64,000 bases of DNA from the NCBI GenBank assembly GCA_944472135.2, contig OX235265.1, positions 94,024,984 through 94,088,983 of the forward strand, read 5' to 3'. Below the pieces are notes generated by a model. That model was not told where the DNA came from. It did no database searches and saw nothing but the letters and a program-made list of their open reading frames with translations. A program made the position numbers and the translations under genes. Positions 31,297 to 42,199 of the stretch are shown here, in pieces. The stretch is from Trichobilharzia regenti. Taxonomy: Eukaryota > Platyhelminthes > Trematoda > Strigeidida > Schistosomatidae. How positions within the stretch are numbered: the first letter of the stretch is position 1; each line of letters opens with the position of its first letter.

Positions 31297-33600
31297 GACA
31301 CCATAAAGGCCACGCTGTCTACGATGGACGAAAAACACTTACGCCACAGAGGGAGAAATCCATGGCAAGCATGTTTTATCTCTCCGACATGTCACCAATT
31401 CTCCAAAAGGTGGAATAATCACCGGCTTCCGATTCCAAGCCCTGGTTCGAGCATAAACTCAATTTAGTCAAATGCGCCTTAGATCAGCTGCTGTCAACAG
31501 CGGTATCAGCCATGACCACACACGGCTCGTACAGAATCGGTCAGAATCCTGACTCCACTGTAAATCAGCCGTTATGCCTTCTCAAAGTCGTACTTAATTC
31601 AAAATGAGAGAGGGATGCCATTCTAAGCAACTCTCAAAATCTTAAGGGATCAGGCATATACGTCCGTGCCGACTTACTCCTGGCAGATTGCGTCAAAAGA
31701 CAGTCTGCTGCTCTAGAATTTAGTGAACGGCAAGCAAAACCTTCAGATCAAAGTTTTTCGGGTTGTCAAAGCTTGACGATCCCGGAACCGCTGTGAGTAG
31801 GCCACGGAACCACAGGTTGCTACACAAAAACCCGCAGCCTGTTGAACAAACGTACTGAGCTGGGTAATATGATAGACTCCAGAAATCCGGATGTAATTAT
31901 CATTACAGAGACACGGCTCACACCCCATGTCACTGATAACGACGACAACCTATCAGGCCTCATAGTGCATAGATTGACCTGGCTAAGTCGCAAATGAGGT
32001 GACGTAGTCATCTACCTTAAGAATTGCATAATCATGCGCAGCTTCAAATCATCAGCTCACGAAGTCAGTCATGCGAACTTCTACTCTGCAGACTTAAGTT
32101 CAAAGACCAAGATATTTACATCATTGCTATATGCCACAGTCCTGATTGCAGTACAGATGACTTCCTAATAGAGAAGTTAGTCTCCTGAACATTGAATGAA
32201 TCTGGAATCTAGCATTTCACTTGTCCTAGTTCATTCAAGCAGCTTGATGCCCAAGTAACTGAACTTTTCATCCCTTGGTCGGTCCCAAAGGTCAAAAACA
32301 CTTACCCTCTTGCATAAACCGAGAGATCAGTGAGTTACTCAGACGTAAACACAAATGTTGGAACCTGTTTGCCACACTTGAGACTCCTGAGACCATGAAA
32401 TTATACAACACCGCTAGGAACAAAGCTATTGCGAAAATCCGCTAATCAAGGATGAAGTTCGAAGCACATCTGACCTAAGGAAATTTTCGAGTGCAAGAAC
32501 TTCAGGAATAAAACATCCAGTTCGAAACCTGACTATTGACAACGACACAATCGAAGCAGATCAAGAAGCAACTACAGACTACTTCTCTCAAGTCTTTACG
32601 CAGGATTCGCCAGTCCCCACAGGATCACCTCTGGCTCTATCAGAAGAACACAGGGTGGACTCCCGTAAATGCAGTTGAAGATTGAACGATCAATTCATGG
32701 TTGTTTGCTTAAACCCAACTCTATATATTTCGTGGGAGCCATCAAGCCAGCAGTCATCGTCTCGTCGTTCGCTGTTCAGTGGAAGAAAGAAAACTATCAG
32801 AAGTATTGCCGTGATTTATTGTCATAACATTTATTCTTAGACCTTGTTTATAATAACCTTGTTGTTGGTTACATATTTGCATAAGGATAGAGGATTCTCG
32901 AGTCACCAATCTGTGTTCTGGTTTTTTCGCGTTGTTTACTACACATAGTTTCTGAAAGTCTTTGAGGGACAGCGTGAGGTCTAGCGTAGTAAGAGCTGGA
33001 CATTGACAGTTTCTGAAAGTTGGCTGACAACTCCACTGACGTCAACCGAGACATCATGCTTAACTGCCTAAAGGAAGTCAACGCAGGGAAATCAATGGGT
33101 CCTGATAATCTCCACCCAAAGCTTCCAAGGAGTTATCAGCTCACATAGCCGGCCCACTGACCAGGATCTTCAAGCCATCTCTCCTAAATCGGGTGTTACC
33201 GCGTGGCTGGAAAGACGCCATAGTAATCCACATCCACAAAGGAGGATCAAGACAAAGCCCTTCAAACTACAGGCCTATTAGTCTCATCAGCACTTTAATT
33301 AAGACACCGGAAAGGATAGTCAAGAAAAGTATCATGGCATATCTGGAAAACAACAAATTGTTGTCCAGAGCACAGCATGGCTTCCGAAGAAACCTCTGAT
33401 GCCTGTCAAATCTTCCCACTGCAAGAGAAGGATGGGTCAAATCAAGGGACAACAAAGGACCCGTTGACGTCGTCTTCATAGACTTCAACAAAGTCTTCGA
33501 TAAAGTTCCCCACAAAAGACTACTCATGACGTTGGAAAGTCTTGGTATCAAAGGCAACTCACGGACTCACATATTATGCAAAGTGAATCTGATATCTTAA
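31297..33600 (+). pseudogene. CR1-like LINE remnant (ORF1 end, endonuclease, RT start)
   Basis: Reading across stops: an ORF1-type stretch 'ERDAILSNSQNLKGSGIYVRADLLLADCVKRQ' (~31605-31700); the endonuclease start 'CYTKTRSLLNKRTELGNMIDSRNPDVIIITETRLTPHV' (~31820-31935, with the TETR motif); reverse transcriptase entry 'NCLKEVNAGKSMGPDNLHPK' (~33060-33120), 'RGWKDAIVIHIHKGGSRQSPSNYRPISLIS' and 'AQHGFRR' (33193-33399), and 'VFIDFNKVFDKVPHKRLLMTLESLGI' (to ~33555). The YADD part is absent, so the copy is 3' truncated. Many stops and shifts. A solo LTR (32664-33029) interrupts it. Confidence 0.7.
32664..33029 (+). repeat. Sinbad-like solo LTR with perfect 5 bp target duplication
   Basis: 366 bp, homologous to the LTRs at 1413-1770 and 30939-31296 in opposite orientation. 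Flanked by actcc at 32659-32663 and 33030-33034. Its first base is C where the other copies have T (TG start). The host LINE frame continues across it (…HRVDS before, TDVNRDIML after) when one duplication is discounted, which fixes both ends. Confidence 0.85.
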
Positions 33601-35170
33601 TTGTGATCCTCTCTGTCTCGTTGCCTAAAATCATCTTAAGTAGTCGTCGAGAAGTTTCCGTAGCATCAGGGTTTTGTTTTTCTATCCTGATGGCCTTTCT
33701 CTTGTGGACTACACCTGTTTTTCGGGAATTATTTCCCGGATAATGTAGCTAACCGCCTTCAGATCGTCTGCATTTCAAACAGCTGGACCCATACTTTTAT
33801 ATTCCTCTAAGCTGCAGGTGAGTACACTGTAACTACAGTCCGTAGGTTATGGGGTTTGGTTGGAACCAACAGCCATCGAGACCTCGTTAGAAAGCCCTTT
33901 TATTGTTCCTTTCCCACGTCACTTACTTGTAGGCACCAAATAAGTGGCGTTGGTTACTTCCACTTTGTTTTCGCCGCAACTAGATATCAGTCGTACACTA
34001 GGCATGCTGTGCTTTGATGTGGCCGTTTCACTGGCTGGTGTTCCATGCTGGCACTACTTGCCATTTTAAATTTTGCGCCTTACAGAAGAAGATTTTGGGC
34101 ACTCTTTGTCTCTTTCGTATCTGACACCAGGGTGTGAGACACTTTCCGGTTTTATGACTAAGTCCTGAATCGCCATTCTTGGCATCGATTTTTGATGCAT
34201 GCTTTTCGACTGGGTTTTTCAAAAATTTCTTGGAAATAAGAAGTCCTACCGGCAGTTGGATGAGGACATCCAACGGGCTACTGAAAAATTCGTACATCCA
34301 CGGAGAATATAACTTACAAAATCTCTTGTGGGCCACTAGTGAGAAACCAGTGCAAACTATGTGAAACAATAGGCTGAATTTGTCACACTGCATCCTACCA
34401 TCCACCGGAAAGTGGCAGTTCAGTTGTCTGCAGTTGTTAGTCAGGCTCACAACTCTGCAATTTGTTAAGACCAAACAAATATATATGCGTACAAATGGTG
34501 AGAGAAAAACCAAGCAAAGACATAAGATGTGAATAAAATGTACATCATGTTAAATAAGTAGGTCAGTTAAAGTGAACTGAAAAGCTTCTGACGCTATTTA
34601 AACAACAAAAGCAGAAGTTACTTCACAACAAAAATTCCACTCTCCTTTTTTAAAGCGTGCGGTGTATAATTTTATTTTTTATTATACACACGGTTGAGGA
34701 TATAGGCTATAACCACATGTTTTCGCACAGTGTATGGGTTGCCGCGTTCACGCCTAAAGAGGCGTTATACACTCATCCTTTAAATAAACGTTTTAGATCA
34801 AAATATCACACTTCACCTAGAAGAACATGACTGGTTACTTCGAAGTCATTTGGCTGTTGCCCAATTAGGAAACGATTACTGTAATTATAATAAGAGAACG
34901 AATAAAAAGAGATTGATTCGAGTGCACGAAGAATTCGGTCGAGTCTTTTCAAGATAATTGTGGTTACATAGTGAATAACAGAGGTTTTCTAACGCTCTTA
35001 GCACTAATTATCTATGCACACGATCTTTATCATTCGAGTCGAAATTCTGTACGGAATGACAACATTTCGGGAGAAATTGCAGTCACTGTACTTCCTGACA
35101 AATTTATGTGGACCTTGAGTTATTTAGAAAAGCCATTTCCTAGCTGAAATAACAACAAATCTTACACTAC
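33601..35170. other. No gene seen
   Basis: Non-repetitive within this window, AT-rich. The longest frame (34028-34513 minus) has no recognisable domain. Confidence 0.35.
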
Positions 35171-35570
35171 ATTTGCTTGAAGATATGGCTGGTTCAGTTT
35201 AAATTATGTCGACATTGTGGAGAGGCGGTTAAGTTGCAACCTTTCTCAGTATTTTCCATTTTGTTCAAACAACAATTCTTTGAAATTCCTGATAATTTTC
35301 AACTTCGACTAGAAGCCGATCCCAAACAAAGTGTTTTATCCCTTTCATTCGGCAGACGAAGGCTGGCAGCTTCGAATTATTCAAAATTGTGCGTATGGAC
35401 AACCCGCATAATTAGATAGATATTCCGACAGTTACTGCTGTCTCATTTCATGATGGGAGGTGACACCTTATAACCACACTGAGTTTCACATGATGTTGTA
35501 TAAGCTTATTTGTCTTGCTTATTTCCACCTGTAAGAATTGTTATGAAGAAGACATTCTGTACGTTTGCAG

Positions 35571-35774
35571 ATTAATTTTGCACGTAATTGTGAAGCTGTA
35601 CAAAAGCATTTAATATTTGGTGATGCATTGAAAGGTCGTGAAAGCCTCCACGACATTGCGAGAATTAATGTATGCCAACTTGCATTTTGTCTCCATTTTA
35701 AGCTTTATAATATGGTAACCGTTAGTGAGATTGGCTGTGGAAAGCCAGGTAGAGCTGGTAAGTTAGTCGCTGAG
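35571..35774 (+). CDS. Candidate internal exon of an unidentified gene
   Basis: 204 bp, exactly 68 codons, open in phase 0, between a strong acceptor-like TACGTTTGCAG (ends 35570) and a consensus donor GAG|GTAAGT (35772-35780). It reads INFARNCEAVQKHLIFGDAL and continues through CQLAFCLHFKLYNMVTVSEI to GRAGKLVAE. I do not recognise the family. The stretch 35177-35419 (ending NYSKLCVWTTRIIR) is open just upstream and might hold another exon. Nothing nearby resembles a retroelement, which makes a host gene possible; an accidental open stretch cannot be excluded. Confidence 0.3.
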
Positions 35775-36185
35775 GTAAGTTATTAAGGCATATCGATTGA
35801 AGTGGCTAGGATACATGTACTGAGTCACTACCTTCCTCGAAAAGCAATGTTAGCTGGCATAAAATTATGATGGTAAAAAGCTAGGGAAGGTCGAATCGAA
35901 AATCTACATCATAATTTGTAAAGTCTTCGATTGTTGATTTGAACCACTCATGTGGTGAGGTGCAGAATTCTCTGTAGGGGTTCTCAGGAGGCTAAGAACC
36001 AGTGATTAAAGACTGGTAGTTTTCAATGGCGAAGATATACTCACTTTTGTAGTCTTCCATGTACATCGGAGCCTCATGATTTGCTATAATGACATTCTTT
36101 CTCCCGCATATTTTGTCTATTTATTCCTTTTGGTTCTCTTTTTCTATCTTACCTCTGCTTTTATGTGCTACTTTGAATGTCGTAA

Positions 36186-36379
36186 TGTAGTAATTTATTG
36201 TAATAGGAATATTAGTATTTCGAGATGACCGAATTACACGAATCCAAACAAAACACAGAGAGGGCAGAATTCAGGAATTTGTATTTAGCGGAATTATAAT
36301 GCAATTCATATAGGAAATATATTAACAATCAACAGTAAGTATTTAAACAATACAGAGATAGAAATTGTCAATCACCACA
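36186..36379 (-). repeat. 3' LTR of the 1.83 kb element
   Basis: 194 bp. The last codons and TGA of the internal ORF lie in its first bases (TGTGGTGATTGA), so the LTR supplies the stop. Confidence 0.9.
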
Positions 36380-37810
36380 TCCGCCACACCTCGAATATCT
36401 CCTTGCGTATTTATAACGATGTCTCGGTTTGCTTGCAAGTAGCTGCGACCTAACTGATTCTGTGATATTATTTTCATCAGTATTATCTGGACTTATTTCT
36501 GAATTATCTACAAAATCAGGATTATTAGCGGAATCAATAATATTATAATTGGAACGACCTACTTCATTTATTGTCACTTTGTCCAGATGTCTGTTATGAA
36601 CTGAGTGATCTTTGATGTCTAATATCTTCACCACTCGATTTCCCATTTTTTGTAGTATAATTCCAACAGAAGGTCTATAGTTATTACCTTTGTAATAATG
36701 TACATTAGAAGTCGTGGACATCAGATGCTTTTTGAGAATTCGAGATTTGAAATGTTTTGCAGGACTTTCACGGGTACTTGTATGCTCTGCATTCGACAGA
36801 CGCAGTCTATGCATATGCATCAATTCCTCCATTTTAATCAGTTGCTCTCTCATCTCATTCAGGTCTTTTCGTGTTTTCGACAGTTCACATTGTAACTCAG
36901 CTACCTCATTTTTGAAAACAGTTGACACTTGAGTTGCCGAACTTGTAGTGGAGGTTTTCATTGGATTAGCTTGAGTATTTTGAAAGGTTGAAAGACACAT
37001 TGACTCCATTTTACTAGACAGATTGGGAGAATTATAAGAATGTTGAGCAACATAAGTATTCGAACTTCTGCAAACAGTCTTGATGTGTCCAACTTTACCA
37101 CATTTATGGCACTTAGCACCCCGAAAACGGCAAGTGCTTCGTAGATGTAACTTTCCACAGGAAAAACACGGTTTAATGTTTTTGATCTCTCGCTGCATTC
37201 TATTACCTGTGGACGACGGTTTGGATTGCTTTCCATGACCACTTGTATTTTCGACTTTAGAAAGCATAACATCAGACACTGACGTAGTGGGAGCAGAGTA
37301 TTCATTATTGACATCTTCATATGTAATACATAAATCTTTAGCAGTTTGAAAGGTACAAGAAGGAATCTGAATTAACTCTTTCTCTAACTTAGGAATATTG
37401 ATTCCAGCAGCAATTAGACGATCACGTAGTTGAGTATGCAGCTGATCTCCAAAGTTACACTTTGAAGCTTGAATTTGAAGTTGAAGAATGAACTGTCGAA
37501 TCTTCTGGTTGGGAGCACGAACCAGTTTGTTGAATTGAGCCCTCTCTCTGGTCTCAAAAGTAGTTATATGGAAGTGATCTATAAGAAGTTCACGGAGCTT
37601 AGCATATGGCAGAGAAATTGGTTTATCTGGAAACGCCAGATTCTTCACTAGGCTATATGCATCAAGCCCAATAGCAGTGATGAAATGAGCTGGTATTTTG
37701 TCATCCCGAACATTCTTGGAAATGCACCACGCATCGAAGCATTCCAAATAATCAGCAATCTCTCGCGGAGTAGCATTTATAGGAAGTTTTCCCAGGTTAT
37801 TTAGTTCCAT
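36368..37810 (-). CDS. Gag joined to a pol-tail-like segment (480 aa)
   Basis: ATG at 37810, uninterrupted for 480 codons. Residues 1-170 resemble a Gypsy-type Gag capsid region (YLECFDAWCISKNV, FETRERAQFNKLVR, 'EDVNNEYS'). Residues 215-227 form C-x2-C-x3-H-x4-C and 234-247 the canonical C-x2-C-x4-H-x4-C zinc knuckle. Residues 298-335 (NEVAELQCELSKTRKDLNEM...) look like a coiled coil. Residues 371-413 (HYYKGNNYRPSVGIILQKMG, then NRHLDKVTI) resemble the last part of Gypsy integrase/Pol. The polymerase genes are thus missing between Gag and tail. The start codon lies inside the primer-site-like sequence, leaving almost no leader. A protein of this kind could assemble particles or bind RNA; no enzyme activity is expected. 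Function is inferred from family resemblance only. Confidence 0.8.
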   Translation of the reverse strand: MELNNLGKLPINATPREIADYLECFDAWCISKNVRDDKIPAHFITAIGLDAYSLVKNLAFPDKPISLPYAKLRELLIDHFHITTFETRERAQFNKLVRAPNQKIRQFILQLQIQASKCNFGDQLHTQLRDRLIAAGINIPKLEKELIQIPSCTFQTAKDLCITYEDVNNEYSAPTTSVSDVMLSKVENTSGHGKQSKPSSTGNRMQREIKNIKPCFSCGKLHLRSTCRFRGAKCHKCGKVGHIKTVCRSSNTYVAQHSYNSPNLSSKMESMCLSTFQNTQANPMKTSTTSSATQVSTVFKNEVAELQCELSKTRKDLNEMREQLIKMEELMHMHRLRLSNAEHTSTRESPAKHFKSRILKKHLMSTTSNVHYYKGNNYRPSVGIILQKMGNRVVKILDIKDHSVHNRHLDKVTINEVGRSNYNIIDSANNPDFVDNSEISPDNTDENNITESVRSQLLASKPRHRYKYARRYSRCGGCGD

Positions 37811-37823
37811 CGCGACGCCAATT

Positions 37824-38016
37824 TGTAGTAATTTATTGTACTTGGAATATTAGTATTTCGAGATGACGGAATTACACGAATCCAACCAAAACTCAGAGAG
37901 GGCAGCAATCAGGAATTTGTATTTAGCGGAATTCTTATGCAATTCATATAAGAAACATCAACAGTCAACAGTAAGTATTTTAAACAATACAGAGATAGAA
38001 ATTGTCAATCACCACA
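37824..38016 (-). repeat. 5' LTR of the 1.83 kb element
   Basis: 193 bp; differs from the 3' LTR by a modest number of substitutions and small indels. Contains AATAAATTACTACA at its 3' end, a poly(A)-signal-like hexamer near the border. Confidence 0.9.
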
Positions 38017-38337
38017 CGTAACTACAACTGCCTCATTGGTGCAATGTCATTGTACTCTATGTCTGGCTGCTTTTCAATGTTATCAGGTGTGTTAGTTGAA
38101 TTATTTTAATATTTCATGTATGGATTCTTGTATACTTTTGAGTAAATAAATACTATTTATGAAACTTTAACGAGGATGATCCGTTCTAGGATCTTTCCTT
38201 ATTTTGAAATCCTGTCACATCTATACTGCACCCATTTATCCAAAATTAGCCTGTAACCTATAAGCTGCTCCCAGCTTACATACCTGATATCAATCGACTT
38301 CACTACAGACATGCATGTTTATGAACATTTCTACACC

Positions 38338-38745
38338 TCAACATGATAATCTGACTGGAACGATTGTTGCTTGAAGTTTTACTATGACAAAAGAGTACGT
38401 CGGCCAGTGATAAGACTGTCGATAGTTTGAGGGATTTCCACTTTTATGAAGATCTGGCAGTGAATGTGTACGATTGGGACAACAGTCAAATATGTGCTTC
38501 GAACGACCATAATTACAGTTAAGTGTACTTCTAATTATGAGAAAGGTAAATGGTTTGACTTTCGAAACAGTACATTCAGACTTGTTATAGTACACTCTTT
38601 CGCCATAGATAAGTTTTTGACGTATTACCCTAACTTTATAAAACCTGTCACTACTGAGATTTATGTGTGACTGACCATAAGCCAATACTCGTTTGGCCTC
38701 GTGGCTCTTTACATTATCATTTTTGAATTTTGAAGAGCGCACCAA
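38338..38745 (-). pseudogene. Possible Gag remnant with decayed zinc motif
   Basis: A 135-codon frame with 'NCNYGRSKHIFDCCPNRTHSL', reminiscent of the C-x-x-C...H...C finger of retroelement Gag, but spacing is not canonical. No LTR found beside it. It could be chance. Confidence 0.25.
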
Positions 38746-39650
38746 CTTGATGCTGAGGAAAACGAGGGATTTTTAAACTCTTGTATCCCCCTGACTGCAG
38801 TAAATTTAAGTGTGGTCATTAACCTGTCGTAGCTAGGATAAAATATCTTATAATCCATAAAATATTCATTAAAATGCACAGGAATATGCCTGTAAGATGA
38901 TAAAGTGACCTATACCACTACTAACATTGACTTATTAAGAATTTAAAGTTAACATGGACGAAGAACATCCCTTTCAGTAATTTCTCATCAGGTTCTTGCA
39001 ATTATAATATATAATATTTATTGTCGTTACAGTAATCATAGCCAGTTAGTTATGTGGCGGATACTTTTATTAACGTAGAATAACAGATTAGCAGTTATGG
39101 GGTGACAAAATAAATAGTCGTATTTGTGTGACAAACGTACTAGGCTGAAATCGATTACCAAAATATGGTGGAATGGGAAACAATGATGGTGGTGATTAGT
39201 CATAATAGATTTGTAGAGTGTGGGGTAGGAAAAAGTTGACAAGTCAGTTCAAGGTTATATAAAGGTGTCGTGTTAGTGGCAAGTGCAAAGTGGTCTGTAT
39301 CAAAGAGGAGAATATTAAGACTGCAATGAGAGGTTCATCATGAAATAACGAATATGTGAAATGAAACAGTTGGAGGCATATATTGAGAAAAGAGATAATA
39401 TCACTTACCATAAGTCCGGATAGCATAAATGGAAAATTCGATAGTGCTGAGAGAATGTTTGAATGAAGGGCATAAATTATGACGAATAATAATAATAAAC
39501 AAAGAGGAAAACCCACGAAGTTAATGGGAAAAGACAACCTTGGTGAGAAGATGAAACCTTAAACCAAGTCTGGCCATGGTGTTACTATCTCCTCTTAATA
39601 CATACTATTTTGTACAAGCCGGTCACGTGACATCTTTTATAACCCTGAAA
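38746..39650. other. No gene seen
   Basis: AT-rich intergenic sequence; short frames without domains. Confidence 0.3.
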
Positions 39651-39654
39651 TGAT

Positions 39655-39836
39655 TTGTCGATGGCACAGTGGTTAGGACTCTCGCCGACCATGCACATGG
39701 TTCGGGGTTCGAGCCCACGCCGACGCACACTTGATATCTATGGTCGGCCTGCAAAATTTGGGCTACCGAATTCCACACTTGTACCAAAAATACAGTATAG
39801 AGTCAAGTTGTAATCAAAAATAAAATTTTAAAAAAT
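39655..39836 (+). mobile_element. tRNA-derived SINE (family S1)
   Basis: Plus-strand copy: TCGATGGCACAGTGGTTAGG head, GGGGTTCGAGCCC box B, 'ATATCTATGGTCGGCCTGC' body, 'GTACCAAAAATACAGT', 'TAATCAAAAATAAAA' tail. Confidence 0.85.
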
Positions 39837-41039
39837 AACCAATATTCTACTAATCGTTTAGGATTAATCACCACCATTGTCTCCCATTTCACTGAAATAT
39901 TCTGTAATCGACTTCAGCCTAATACGACGTTTGTCACACAAATACGACTATTTATTTTAACAAAGAAAGAAGAAACATTGGCTCAGCATTATCTGGATCC
40001 ATTTTATTTCGACGGTTCTCATCAGCTGCGTACAACCTGAATTCCTTAATAAATAAAAACTTGGACAATTCTAACAAACTTTTGTGCATTAGCAGGAACA
40101 TACTGTCAGAGCGTCATAGTGAAATAAGGCGTTCCAGTTTATAAGGTGTCTAAAGTGTTACGAAATATATATATATACCTTGTTAGAGAGAAGTTTCTTT
40201 AAAAAAAATTAAATAACAGTTGTGTTGTTGGGGTGGTAACAAAAAAAATTAGTAATAGTTACATGATTAGATAAGAGAAGATCAAAATTTCGGTGCACAT
40301 GAGGTCAGATGAGAAGTTGATGATGTAATACTGTGAGCGGAACTCAGAAGATCAAGAGAAATTATCTCTTAAGAGAATCAAGCGAAAAATAAAGTGGGGG
40401 AGGGGGTTGGAGTGAAAAGATAAGTCAACAAAATTAGAAAACAAAGAGTAACTAAGAAGTGAGTCACCAAGGTAAATGAAGTCTAACAACGGATTCTTTT
40501 TACAAGTATGTTACAACTTTTCTGTACTTAAACTTAATAGTTTATTTAGGATGTAAGCAACTGAGCTGATGACAAGCCAATGAAATAAGCAATGATGTTA
40601 CCACAGTCTTCTGCACAGACAAATGTTGTTCTTGATTGCAATTTCTAGGATATTTACTATTGATGTTCAGTTATTTGCTTAGTCGAGGGATAAATAGGTC
40701 ATCTAGTAATGGATGTTATGTCTTCCTAGAATAGTAAGTATCTAGTAGAGGAGCTGAAGAGTAATTCAATGGTGCGAAATGTTGTCTAGACCGCGATCAT
40801 TTTGTAGATGTATATGCCATGTATTCTAGCAGTCCTGCAAAACTGAAGCATATATATGTATGTATATATAATACCATTTGAAGAAAGCATTTTCTTGATG
40901 ACTTGTGCTTTACAGAAGTATTTGCCATATTGTCATGCAGATTCCAGGGGATGAAGGCTGTTGACAGTTACGCATGATACGCCCTATAGTGTCTATTCTC
41001 CAATGCCCAAAATACTGCTGCGAGTTAGACCACAGACAA
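39837..41039. other. No gene seen
   Basis: AT-rich; an ATATATATATATA tract at ~40166-40178 and a second AT-rich tract near 40850. Nothing else recognised. Confidence 0.3.
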
Positions 41040-41265
41040 ATCAAAACGCCAAGTTGATCGTCCATAATACGAGATTCGTTTCGGGATTAGAAACTTTGAC
41101 AGACGACTAATGGTTAAATAGCTACGGCTAGTGTACAAACGACCGAGCGTAACACAACAGCGTGCCAAACGGCGTCGATAACAGACGGTAAACCTTCAGA
41201 TTAACCAGTCGAATTAAACAATGCGGGGGGTGGGGGAACACCCAACGTTAAATGATTGATGAAGT
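41040..41265 (-). repeat. Diverged Boudicca-like LTR remnant
   Basis: Shares the order 'GATCGTCCATAATACG' ... 'GACAGACGACTAATGG' ... 'CGTGCCAAACGGCG' ... 'CCAGTCGAATTAAACA' with the minus LTR at 7198-7517, but with low identity. Confidence 0.4.
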
Positions 41266-41329
41266 AGGCTTATTATTTTTAGTGAATCGCTTTCCACGAC
41301 AGGATCACTAAGATGGCTGTTTTTTTTAT

Positions 41330-41545
41330 TCCTTTACGTTTCCACTGGAACACATAGGGCTTCACACTACAGGCTTGAAGCTTCTGTAGCAGTGGTGATT
41401 ATTTTTTACAGGATAGGGTTGATAGCCTCATGCCCAGCCTTCCCTCTTCACCAGTCTTATTACTGGCTTACCGAGGTAAAGGAGTGCGTTTGTGACCGGA
41501 TATCGAACCCCGGACCCATGCGTGGTCGGCGAGCACTATTCATCA
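41330..41545 (-). mobile_element. tRNA-derived SINE (family S2), head eroded
   Basis: Plus-strand view runs 'CCTTTACGTTTCCACTGGAA', 'GGCTTGAAGCTTCTG', 'GGATAGGGTTGATAGCC', box B region 'ATATCGAACCCCGG', 'GTGGTCGGCGAGCA'. The outer head has decayed. Confidence 0.7.
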
Positions 41546-41764
41546 ATGCACTTAATCACCTCACAGTAATTTATTTAACCCTGATTTAAATAATTAACGC
41601 AAATAATCTGCTACTCTTAAGGTGAACAGTTCACACACAAAGACACATATATTAACATTTGTTCAGAACAACTTTATGTTTACAAAATAGTCTATATATC
41701 TGAGCATTCCACATCCTCTTGGTGGCACCTCATGAAAATCAATCTATTGTTTTTGTACTCACAG

Positions 41765-42082
41765 TGTGGTGTCAGCTGGCTACTAGCCAAAATTGGTAGA
41801 CAGTATTTTACGTCAATATTTACATCCTCAATATCTGTTCGTGAGAAAATATGAACAAAGAGTGATTTTGCGTAGGCGGATACAGTTAGCATATAGATGA
41901 TATGACATTCAAGAAACAGCCACAAACAGGTGAAAGATTAACTTTCAGTGATAAACAACCAATCAGAAGACTGTGTTTTTCTGCTAACAATAATCTATAA
42001 TAATGTACATGGAAATATATAAATATGTGTTGATTTCCTTAATAAACGATCTGTTGCCTGGCCCTTGTCTTCTGCTTTTACA
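41765..42082 (+). repeat. Family D solo LTR, copy 3
   Basis: 318 bp, TGTGGTG to TTTTACA, the least damaged copy. Flanking tetramers acag/agag match at three of four bases. Confidence 0.65.
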
Positions 42083-42199
42083 AGAGCATTGCTTAAGTCG
42101 AACAAAACTGTTAGGTCACAAGAACAACAGTCTCTATGGTGGACACAATTTGTACTGCTGTATTTCATTTGAAAACGTTATAAGTACATAATGACTACT

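Larger units (their letters stand above)
36186..38016 (-). mobile_element. Complete non-autonomous LTR element, 1.83 kb
   Basis: 5' LTR 37824-38016 (193 bp) and 3' LTR 36186-36379 (194 bp), nearly identical, TGTGGTGATTGAC start and TTACTACA end on the minus strand. Flanked by a perfect 5 bp duplication, cgtaa (36181-36185 and 38017-38021). Three bases after the 5' LTR comes a primer-site-like TGGCGTCGCGATGG. The single ORF (36368-37810) fills the interior. There is no protease, reverse transcriptase, RNase H or integrase core, so mobility must depend on another element. Confidence 0.9.

Noticed and set aside
34028..34513. 161-codon minus-strand ORF as a gene
   Set aside because: No recognisable domain, odd composition, no splice or promoter context.
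36698..36932. Plus-strand ORFs over the Gag element (also 44355-44589)
   Set aside because: Antisense shadows of the coiled-coil part of the minus-strand Gag.
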